In this document: piece by piece, positions 24,506 to 35,300 of the stretch | Layout: every line of letters begins with the position of its first letter | How positions within the stretch are numbered: position 1 is the stretch's first letter | NCBI GenBank assembly: GCA_900549825.1 | Contig: URQB01000003.1 | Coordinates: 94,040-158,039 of the forward strand | Reading direction: 5' to 3' | Source of the DNA: an uncultured Oscillospiraceae bacterium | Lineage (GTDB): Bacteria > Bacillota > Clostridia > Oscillospirales > Acutalibacteraceae | DNA: 64,000 nucleotides | Made by a program: the position numbers and the translations under genes | Notes under the pieces: model-generated | Database searches by the model: none | Seen by the model: the letters and a program-made list of their open reading frames with translations, nothing else | Told to the model about the DNA's origin: nothing

Positions 24506-26134
24506 CTATCGTTTTATTTTGTAGGATGTTGTTTTTTCAAATGGTATTTTTCTCAGTACTAACTTTTGAATTTTACAGTAACCGGGATGGGACGTATTGA
24601 ATCGATTGATTTCGTCTTGCATATAAGCCTCCAGATGATCCCAGTTCATTTGCCCAGCAAGAGATTGACTCGGATAAATTTCCGCTACAATGAGCTCCCG
24701 ACCGTTGGTTTGCTCCTGATAAAGGATCGCTTCCTCGATACAAGGCAGGTCCATAAGCTTCTGTTCCATTTTTTCAGGTGATATATTTTCGCCGTTATTG
24801 GTAATAATCAAATTTTTTATTCTGCCTGTTATATATAAATAACCATCTTTGTCTATTGAGCCAAGATCTCCCGTTCGAAACCATCCGTCTTCAGTAAATG
24901 CAGCCTGGGTTGCCTGTGCGTCTTTGTAATAACCACTGGTCACAATATCGCCCTTTACTAGGATCTCGCCATCTCTAATACATACCTTGCAGTATCTACA
25001 TGCCATGCCGACAGAATCGGGCTTTATACAGTTTTCCAAATTTAATGCGACCAACGGAGAGCATTCGGTAATTCCGTATCCTTGCAAAACAGTAATGCCG
25101 ATCTCGTCAAAGCCTGTAATTATTTTTGGGGATAATGGCGCTCCCCCACAATAGATCCGTTTTAGTTGCCCGCCAAAAGGATCTCGTATTTTCATAAATA
25201 ATTGGTTTCTAAAATCCATTCCAAAGCGCCTGAGAAAATTACTCATTTTGATGGAAGTTTGAAGCTTCCGCTCCCTTTTGCTCTTTTTTGCTTCGTTCCA
25301 AATACTTTGATATAAGGATTCGACGATTCTCGGAACTGCGAACATAAATGTCGGCTTAAATACAATCAGATTTTTGGCGAAGCTTTTTAAATCTTTATTT
25401 AGGCAAACTGTCATGCCCGAGAAGATGGGATAAAGAATACCGCAGGTCATCTCATAGGTGTGGTGCAGGGGCAAGATAGATAGACAGGTATCACTGCAAT
25501 CTAATCCAATATATGCATCCCAAAACAATATATCCTGTATGATATTTTTATGTGTAAGCATAACCCCCTTGCTCTTACCTGTGGTTCCAGAGGTATACAC
25601 GATTGCGCAAACTTCATCTGGTAGGGGCCTTACCGGATTATTTTTCTGAAAACTTTTTAATAACGAATAGAATTGCTCAGTCTGTTTTGCACGGTTGTTT
25701 TCATCCTTTTCAAGGCAGATGAGCAGTTCTATATTTTTGCATCGATTTATGATGTCATCAATTTTTGACTGGACGGATAGATCATATACCAAGCATTTTA
25801 TTTCCGAATCATCAATTAGATTACCAAGTTCATCGCTCTCCAATTCCCGGTCAAGCGGAACAACAACATTCCCGCTGCAAACAGTGCCTAGATAAGCGAT
25901 GATCCACTCGTAGCTTTTTTTCCCTAATAGGGCGATATTTGTTTGTCGCCATCCTTTGGAGGCTAGCATGTTGCTAAATGATGCGCAGTCTGCTTCTAAT
26001 TGAATATATGTTTTTGATACGATGTCATTCCTATCTACGTATCTTATGGAAGGATCTGTTTTAAATTTTACGGAAGAGCGACGAATCATATCATCAATTG
26101 TATATACTTTTTTTTCTTCCATATTTTGTTTCAT
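24506..26134 (-). CDS. class I adenylate-forming acyl ligase (fatty acyl-CoA/ACP ligase-like)
   Basis: The 542-residue AMP-binding enzyme has the P-loop YTSGTTGKSKGVMLTH, LPLHHTYE typical of long-chain fatty acid ligases, GYGITECSPL, the GDLGSIDKDGYLYITGR hinge and C-terminal FEKTTSYKIKR with the catalytic Lys region. It should activate a carboxylic acid as acyl-AMP and load it on CoA or, given the ACP gene 19 bases downstream, on that ACP. ATG 26134 was chosen because GAGG lies 8 bases before it; ATG 26171 has none. It is divergent from the NRPS. Confidence 0.85.
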   Translation of the reverse strand: MKQNMEEKKVYTIDDMIRRSSVKFKTDPSIRYVDRNDIVSKTYIQLEADCASFSNMLASKGWRQTNIALLGKKSYEWIIAYLGTVCSGNVVVPLDRELESDELGNLIDDSEIKCLVYDLSVQSKIDDIINRCKNIELLICLEKDENNRAKQTEQFYSLLKSFQKNNPVRPLPDEVCAIVYTSGTTGKSKGVMLTHKNIIQDILFWDAYIGLDCSDTCLSILPLHHTYEMTCGILYPIFSGMTVCLNKDLKSFAKNLIVFKPTFMFAVPRIVESLYQSIWNEAKKSKRERKLQTSIKMSNFLRRFGMDFRNQLFMKIRDPFGGQLKRIYCGGAPLSPKIITGFDEIGITVLQGYGITECSPLVALNLENCIKPDSVGMACRYCKVCIRDGEILVKGDIVTSGYYKDAQATQAAFTEDGWFRTGDLGSIDKDGYLYITGRIKNLIITNNGENISPEKMEQKLMDLPCIEEAILYQEQTNGRELIVAEIYPSQSLAGQMNWDHLEAYMQDEINRFNTSHPGYCKIQKLVLRKIPFEKTTSYKIKR

Positions 26135-26163
26135 AAAGAATACCTCATTGATATTTATAAAAA

Positions 26164-26192
26164 ATTGTATCATGGCTTCATTTTTTTGTCAA
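26164..26192 (-). promoter_or_regulatory. promoter of the acyl ligase-ACP-transporter genes
   Basis: On the minus strand, TTGACA (26187-26192) and TACAAT (26164-26169) are separated by 17 bases. Confidence 0.8.
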
Positions 26193-26208
26193 TATACTAA
26201 ATTTGTAG

Positions 26209-26237
26209 TTGAAATAGAAAAAATATTGTGATATATT
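26209..26237 (+). promoter_or_regulatory. promoter of the NRPS operon
   Basis: TTGAAA (26209-26214) and TATATT (26232-26237) are separated by 17 bases. It is back to back with the ligase promoter, so both arms of the cluster could share control. Confidence 0.7.
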
Positions 26238-26289
26238 AGTCATAAATAAGCTTTATATATTTAAACAATATAATAATTAATAAAATGTA

Positions 26290-26303
26290 TTAGATCGATC
26301 TAA
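26290..26303. promoter_or_regulatory. palindrome abutting the NRPS ribosome-binding site
   Basis: TTAGATCGATCTAA is a perfect 14-bp palindrome ending at the start of the AAGGGAGGA ribosome-binding site. It could be an operator or an RNA hairpin affecting NRPS translation. Confidence 0.4.
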
Positions 26304-26318
26304 GGGAGGATATTGGCA

Positions 26319-29300
26319 ATGGATATGGAATTAAGCTCAAGCCAAAATCAAATTTTAGAAACAATCAAGTTCGTTGAAAACAACAGTATTGCTGGTATAA
26401 CAGTCGCTATACTCTGTAGCGGGGAGGGCAGTCGCCAGGCTTTGTTATACACTTTGGATTACCTTTTCCGTAAGATCCCCATTTTAAATACAGTGATTAA
26501 TATTGATAACGGGAAAGCGAAACAACGGATCTCCTATCATAAAAAACACATTCAAGTATTGTCCTTTCAAAAAAAGTCCGATTTGGATGATTATGCATTA
26601 AAAATGGCTGCAAGCGAGTTTGATATAGAAACAACCCTATGTGAATTAACGGGCATTTTGATTGAAGGACAGGCATATGGCGTTCTGATTCATCTGCACC
26701 ATCTTGTTGGGGATGCTACTTCCATTCTTGTGATTGCAAAGTATTTTCAGGAAGTTTATCAGGGCTATCTTTCCGGAAATACGGTGAACATACCTGAAAC
26801 ATCTTATTTTGATGATGTCATCAAGGAAAAACACTTCCGAAAATCGAATCGATTCTTGCAGGATAAGGCATACTGGCTTTCAAAATATGAAAACGGCTAT
26901 AAACCGACGTATGTTGGGGGAAATGTTTCCCAGAGCTTGAATTCCGTTCGGTATACATATATCTTCGAGCCGGCTGAAACGGATCGGATGCTTTCCTATT
27001 GCAGGAATAACAATATATCTCTTCTCACACTCTTTACTGCTGCACTCGGATGCTATTTTTGTATGGTTCAGGATATGGATGAAATCAATATCGCGACAGC
27101 TGTTGATACCCGATTGCATGAAGAAGACAGAACCAGCATTGGTATGTATGTTAACACGCTGGTACTTCGACTCAAATTGAATCGCAATGAAACCTGGAAA
27201 GCCACGTTAGACAAAACAAAAAAGGAAGTACTTCAATCCTTTAAGCATTGCAGATACAACTATACGGACCTGGCAAATGATTTAATGGAAAAGGGCTGTT
27301 TTAGCGGGGTTCCTTATGATGTTTATATCAGTTACTTGAAGAGATCCGTCGAGGATGCTGATTTTGAATGGTATCATTGTGGACGACAGACAGAAAGCAT
27401 CTCATTGAATCTTGGCGTATTCCATGAGCGAATTGAAATACTGTGTGATTATCAGACGGAGAAATTCAGCGAAGCAGATATTTCGATTTTATTGCGTCAC
27501 CTGAATCTGTTTCTCGACTCTGCTATCGAAAATGATATGCAGCTTCTCAAAGAGATTGACGTTCAGGATGATCATGAAAAGGACCTGGTTCGTTATGGGT
27601 TTAATGATACATACAAGAATTATCCGACAGATCATACGGTGATCGATCTTTTTAACAAGCAGGCTATAGCGACTCCAGACAAAATAGCCGTGATCTGTGA
27701 GGATCAATTGATCACCTATCATGAACTGAATCAAAAATCCAATCAGCTTGCACAGGTGTTGAATCGCCTGGGTCCTGGCAAGGACGAGTTTATCGCAATT
27801 TGCGCTGACCGCAGCATCGAAATGGTTATCGCCGTGCTTGCTACATTAAAAGCTGGTTTTGCATATGTACCGATAGCCTTGACAAATCCAAATGAGCGAA
27901 AACAGTTTATCATCGAGGATTGTAATCCCAAGGCCATTATCAGCTACAAAGCCGCCCTGCCGGACCATTTGGGAATCCCAGTCATCGACCTTTCGGATCA
28001 GACTCTTTGGCAAACCGCGAATACCGAATTTTATAAACCGGTTCATGCGGATAACTTAGCATATTGTATCTATACTTCAGGGACGACCGGTGTTCCGAAA
28101 GGCGTGTTAATTGAACATGGCGGATTAACGAATCTTTTATATGCATACACAGATATTTATTCATTAACAGATCAGGATACAGTTTTACAGTTCGCCAATC
28201 TTTCGTTTGACCAGTCTGTTTGGGATATTTTCAATATTTTGACTGTGGGTGGGACCCTATGTTTAATGCCACTTCGTTATATCGGAGATCCTAGGGCGCT
28301 TGAAAAGTATATGACAGATCAAAAGGTGACGGTTGCGTCATTTACGCCTGCATTTATCCGTGAGTTGAGGCCAGAAAACCTGCCGTATTTAAGGGTCCTA
28401 GATTCTACAGGCGAGGCCGCCGATGCCGATATTCTTATAAAGTGGAGTGAATACGTAAGGGTATTCAATACCTATGGGCCAACAGAGGTCAGCGTTAACA
28501 CAAGCAGTTTTGAGGTAACCCACAATTTTAAATCAGCATTTGTCCCGATCGGTAAACCGATCTCCAATACAAATGTATTCATAATAAAAGATGACAGGCT
28601 TTGTGGAATTGGTATGCCTGGAGAATTGTGTATCGCGGGTGCGGGTATGGCAAGGGGGTATCTAAATAAGCCAGAATTGACTGCTGAAAAATTTACGGAC
28701 AATCCGTACGGCGCAGGAAAGCTTTATCGAACCGGTGACTTGGCATATTGGCTGCCTGATGGAAATATTGCATATGCGGGCAGAATAGACGAGCAGGTAA
28801 AAATACGGGGCTTTCGTATAGAGCTCGGAGAAATTGAGTATGTTTTGCGTGAGATTAGGGGAATCACCGATGCAGCAGTCGTCGCGAGAAAGGATCACAG
28901 CGGTGACACGGCGATTTATGCATATTATGTATCCGAGGGAAAGTTAACTGTATCCGATATTCGGACTGTCCTATCAAGAAAGCTTCCATACTATATGATA
29001 CCCGGGTACTTTATGCAGGTCAGCGCACTTCCGCTGATGGATAGCGGAAAGGTGGACAAAAAACATCTTCCCGATATTGTTGTACAACGCTCGTGTGACT
29101 ATGTACCGCCTGAGACAGAAACGCAGATCCAAATTAGTCGCATTTATAAGGATGTTCTTAGATTGGATGAAGTGGGGATCCATGATAACTTTTTTGAGAT
29201 TGGGGGACATTCGCTGCGTGCGACAAAAATCATTAACCTGATTGAATCTCAATTAGGCGTCCGCATCACGATCGGGGAATTTTTTGAAAATCCTAATATT

Positions 29301-32300
29301 AAGAAGCTGGCGGAGATTGTTGATACAAAAGCAAGCAGAGAGTTTGCCGGAATTCCCAATGCGGAACAGCAGGCCAGCTATGCTATGTCATCAGCGCAAA
29401 AAAGCATATATTTAACATGCCAGCTGGATCCCGGAAATACGACATATAATATGCCCGGAGCTATAGAAATCCAGGGGAACGTGCAGTATTCGCGCGTTGA
29501 ATATGTTTTGAATCAGCTAATCGCACGCCATGAAACCTTACGCACATCATTTGAATTACAAAATGACGACCTGGTACAGATCATACACCCGGATATCAAA
29601 ATAAAACTGGAACGATTTCATGACACCGTAACGGATCTTCATACTCTGATTCAATCATTTGTAAAACCCTTCGATTTGAGTCAGGCGCCCTTGCTTAGGA
29701 GCGCTTTTATGGAAAGAGAAAATAAGACTTATATTCTGTTCGATATGCACCATATCATATCAGACGGGATGAGCATCAACATATTGCTGGAAGAATTTAT
29801 ACGATTGTATAACGGGGAAGAGCTGGAGCCACTTAGGGTACATTACAAGGACTACAGCGAATGGATGTGGACAAGGGATCTGAGTAGCCAGAGGGCGTAT
29901 TGGCTGGAGGAATTCGGGGACGAAATTCCCGTGTTGGACCTGCCGCTCGATTATGCTCGCCCGCAAATCCAGAGCCATCGCGGCAGTGTGGTGAGCGCCC
30001 ATATAGACCGCTCTCTTCGAGAAAAGATCGATGCCGTGTGCCGGCAGACAGAGGCTACGGAGTTTATGGTGCTGCTTACGGCGCTGATGGTCCTGCTGGG
30101 TAAATACAGCCGTCAGGAGGATATTGTGGTGGGGACGCCAGTCTCCGGCAGGACGCATCGCGATACCGAACGGATGCTGGGCATGTTTGTCAATACGCTT
30201 GCAATCCGGGGCAGGCCGGAGCGGGAAAAAACGGCCGGCAAACTGATCGGGGAAATCAGAGAAAAGTGCTTGCGCGCATACGAAAACCAGGAGTATGCGT
30301 TTGAAGAATTGGTCGATAAGGCCAACGTGACGAGGGATATGTCGCGGAATCCGGTATTTGACGTCATGTTCGTATTGCAGAACAATGAGGCGGCGAAAGG
30401 CAGGCTGGAGGATGTAAAGGAAGTCAGAGTCATCGAGGAAAACAGCGGAACTTCGAAATTCGACCTTGCAATGGAAGTGACGGGCAGCGGGGAAGGCTAT
30501 GCCCTCCGGCTCGAATACTGCACAGATCTGTTCAAAGAGGAGACCGCCCGGCTGATCCTTGCGCATTATATCAACCTGCTGGAGGAGATGGCGGCATCTA
30601 TCAGCGAACCGATCGGGTCTTTCAGTATGATGGATGAAGCAGAGCGCGAAAAGGTTCTCAACAAATTCAACGACACGCAAACGGACTATCCGAAGGATCA
30701 GACGATTGTGCAGCTGTTTGAAACGCAGGCAGAAAGCTATCCGGATAACACGGCAGTCATATATCAAGAGGAAAAACTGAGCTATGCCCAGTTGAACGCA
30801 CAGGCGAACCGTGTGGCAGCAAAGCTGAGAAAGCTTGGCGTGGGGAAGGACGACCTGGTTGCCATCGTGGCAAAACGGAGCCTGGAGATGATCGTCGGAT
30901 TGTGCGGAATTCTCAAAGCGGGAGGGGCCTATCTGCCGGTCGACCCTGATTACCCGGAGGACAGGGTCCGGTTTATGCTGGAGGACAGCTTGCCGAAGGC
31001 TGTTTTATTGGCGAACGCAGTGCTGCCGGCGGAAACAGATCTTCCCGTGCTCGATCTATGCGACAAAGAGCTGTTCTTCGCCGAGGAGGACGGCAATCCG
31101 CCCCATATTAACTCCCCCTCTGATCTTGCGTACTGCATCTACACTTCAGGAACCACAGGCAAGCCAAAAGGTACCCTTGTGGAGCATAAGAATGTGCTCA
31201 GGACTGTTTGTGATATCAAATACATTGCTTTGGATAACTCTATGATTATTATGCAGATGGCATCCATTTCCTTTGATATCTCCACATTTGAAATTTGGAG
31301 TCCGCTTCTAAATGGCGGCAGATTAATTCTTGCGGACAATGATGTCATATTGAACCCTGCAAAACTGAAAGCTTGTATTAGAGCTCATAAAGTTAACATG
31401 CTTGCGATTGCAACCGCACTTTTCAACCAGATGATTCAAATTGACTGTGAAATATTCGATGGTTTGGAGGATCTGTTTTTCGGAGGCGAGCAGTGTTCGT
31501 ATGAATATGTGAAAATTCTCAGGGACCACAACAAAGAAGTCAATCTATTTAATGTCTATGGCCCAACTGAGTCTACTACAGCCGCGGCGCTTTATCGGGT
31601 TCCGAATCGGTTTGATACCGTTCCGATCGGCGTACCTATGGCAAACACACAACTGTATATTATGAATCAAGGCAGCCTTTGCGGAATTGGTATACCCGGT
31701 GAGTTATGTATTGCAGGGGCTGGCGTGGCGAGAGGGTATTTAAACCGGCCTCAGCTCACGTCGGAAAAGTTTGTTTCAAATCTTTTTGGGGCGGGAAAGA
31801 TGTATTTGTCAGGTGATTTGGCCCGGTGGCTGCCGGACGGAAACGTTGAGTATATGGGGAGGATTGATGAGCAGGTAAAAATTCGCGGGTTCCGTGTTGA
31901 ACTTGGTGAAATTGAAAGTAATATACGCAGGTTGAAGGGAGTTGCCGACTGCGCAGTCATCATACGAAAAAACTCCTCAGGCGAAAACACGCTTTATGCC
32001 TATCTCGTAGGCGATAAAACCCACAAAATCGAGATTGACGAAGTACGGGCAAGTTTGAGGCTGTCGCTTCCGGAACACATGGTTCCGCTATTTATGATGG
32101 AAATAGAGGCCCTGCCGATTACCAGAAACGGAAAACTTGATAAACGCGCGCTGCCCGACATCAAAGGATCAAACAAAACGGTGTTTATTGCACCCAGAAA
32201 TAAAAACGAAGAAATCATAGCCTCTTTCTTCTGTGAGATTCTCGGGGTTGACTTTGTTGGCGTTAGGGATAACTTTTTTGAATTAGGCGGTCACTCTTTA

Positions 32301-35300
32301 CGGGCGATGCGTGTAGTAAATCGAGTTGAAAGCCGGTTTGGCGTGCGGCTGCCGTTGCAGGAAGTGTTTCAAAATCCTACTGTAGAGGGTATGGTGTCGG
32401 AAGTGGAAAAACAGTGTAATGCGCGGAATCTTTATCGTGAGATACCTGTGGCAGAGACAAAAGCGTATTATAAAATGTCATCCACACAGAAACGTATGTA
32501 CGTCATGAGCGAGCTGGATGGCAGCGGTATCTCCTATAATATGCCTGCCATGCTTGAAATCAGTGGGGAAATAGACTGTGAAAAAATAAACAAGGCTTTC
32601 CATACATTGATCAACAGACATGAGATCCTGCGAACGAGATTTGACATCATTCAGGATGAACCGGTTCAGATTATTTCGGATACCGTCGATGCGTCAGTCG
32701 AGTTTATGGATATAGAGGATTTCGTGAAAACCCATGAGGGCAAACCGTCTATAGCAAAAAATGATTTGTTCGCTGACTTTGTATGTCCGTTCGACCTTTC
32801 AAAAGCTCCGTTGGTTCGCATCCGGGTTATAAAGGCGACAGAAAAGAAATTTTTGCTTCTGTTCGATATGCACCATATCATATCAGACGGGATGAGCATC
32901 AACATATTGCTGGAAGAATTTATACGATTGTATAACGGGGAAGAGCTGGAGCCACTTAGGGTACATTACAAGGACTACAGCGAATGGATGTGGACAAGGG
33001 ATCTGAGTAGCCAGAGGGCGTATTGGCTGGAGGAATTCGGGGACGAAATTCCCGTGTTGGACCTGCCGCTCGATTATGCTCGCCCGCAAATCCAGAGCCA
33101 TCGCGGCAGTGTGGTGAGCGCCCATATAGACCGCTCTCTTCGAGAAAAGATCGATGCCGTGTGCCGGCAGACAGAGGCTACGGAGTTTATGGTGCTGCTT
33201 ACGGCGCTGATGGTCCTGCTGGGTAAATACAGCCGTCAGGAGGATATTGTGGTGGGGACGCCAGTCTCCGGCAGGACGCATCGCGATACCGAACGGATGC
33301 TGGGCATGTTTGTCAATACGCTTGCAATCCGGGGCAGGCCGGAGCGGGAAAAAACGGCCGGCAAACTGATCGGGGAAATCAGAGAAAAGTGCTTGCGCGC
33401 ATACGAAAACCAGGAGTATGCGTTTGAAGAATTGGTCGATAAGGCCAACGTGACGAGGGATATGTCGCGGAATCCGGTATTTGACGTCATGTTCGTATTG
33501 CAGAACAATGAGGCGGCGAAAGGCAGGCTGGAGGATGTAAAGGAAGTCAGAGTCATCGAGGAAAACAGCGGAACTTCGAAATTCGACCTTGCAATGGAAG
33601 TGACGGGCAGCGGGGAAGGCTATGCCCTCCGGCTCGAATACTGCACAGATCTGTTCAAAGAGGAGACCGCCCGGCTGATCCTTGCGCATTATATCAACCT
33701 GCTGGAGGAGATGGCGGCATCTATCAGCGAACCGATCGGGTCTTTCAGTATGATGGATGAAGCAGAGCGCGAAAAGGTTCTCAACAAATTCAACGACACG
33801 CAAACGGACTATCCGAAGGATCAGACGATTGTGCAGCTGTTTGAAACGCAGGCAGAAAGCTATCCGGATAACACGGCAGTCATATATCAAGAGGAAAAAC
33901 TGAGCTATGCCCAGTTGAACGCACAGGCGAACCGTGTGGCAGCAAAGCTGAGAAAGCTTGGCGTGGGGAAGGACGACCTGGTTGCCATCGTGGCAAAACG
34001 GAGCCTGGAGATGATCGTCGGATTGTGCGGAATTCTCAAAGCGGGAGGGGCCTATCTGCCGGTCGACCCTGATTACCCGGAGGACAGGGTCCGGTTTATG
34101 CTGGAGGACAGCTTGCCGAAGGCTGTTTTATTGGCGAACGCAGTGCTGCCGGCGGAAACAGATCTTCCCGTGCTCGATCTATGCGACAAAGAGCTGTTCT
34201 TCGCCGAGGAGGACGGCAATCCGCCCCATATTAACTCCCCCTCTGATCTTGCGTACTGCATCTACACTTCAGGAACCACAGGCAAGCCAAAAGGTACCCT
34301 TGTGGAGCAGGCCGGTGTTACCAATCTGGCAGTGGCGCTTGGCAGCAGGTATGCAATATCGTCTGCAGACGTCATTTTGCAGTATGCAACTATTTCCTTT
34401 GATTCGTCGGTGTGGGAAATTTTTATGGCGCTTCTCAACGGGGCGGGATTATGTGTGGCGCCGCAAGGTGTGCGTTATGACCCACAGACATTTCTTCAGT
34501 ATATCAAGCGGCATGGTGTGTCGGTCATGCTTTTGCCCCCACAGTTTTGCATGCAGCTGAATCATTTGCCTCCTATCAGGCTGTTGTTAACGGCAGGTTC
34601 CGAGGCAACCCGCAGTGTGCTGGAAACCGTGCCGGCCGGTACCGCCTATATTAATGAATACGGCCCAACTGAAGGCACAGTATGCGCAACATATTGGAAA
34701 AGGAATCCTCTCGAGCTAATCCCTCAAAAAATCCCAATTGGGAAACCGGTATGCAATAAAAGAATCTATATATTGGATCAAGATACCCTTTGCGGTATAG
34801 GAATACCAGGCGAACTCTGTATTGCGGGCGTCGGGATTGCGCGCGGATATCTGAATCGGCCGGAGCGCTCGGCAGGCAGTTTCGTTGAGGATCCATTCTA
34901 CGGCGGCAGGATGTATCGTTCCGGTGATTTGGCCCGATGGCTGCCGGACGGGAATATTGGTTTTATGGGAAGAATCGATGAGCAGGTGAAAATACGCGGT
35001 TTCCGCGTTGAACTTGGAGAAATTGAAAGCACCATCCGGCAGTGCAGCGGCATTCGCACTTGTGCGGTTACCGTAACTGAAAATGAACATGGCGAGAAAT
35101 CGATTTGTGCCTATTTTTCGGCTGATGAAAAGATCGATCCATCCCATCTGAAAAGAGAGCTAAAGCAAAGCCTGCCAGATTATATGATACCGGCATATTT
35201 TATGCAGCTAGACAACATTCCGGTAACCAATCATGGAAAGCTGGATAAAAAGGCCCTTCCCCCAATCGCAATGCAGTCACAAACAGCGTATATCCCTCCC

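Noticed and set aside
26290..26303. Recognition of this palindrome as a specific regulator site
   Set aside because: No regulator in the cluster and only one copy seen, so no named operator is called.
29760..30767. 335-codon minus-strand frame inside the NRPS, repeated identically at 32883-33890
   Set aside because: It exists twice only because the NRPS carries the 1453-bp repeat. It is antisense to C-A domain coding sequence and shows no family resemblance.
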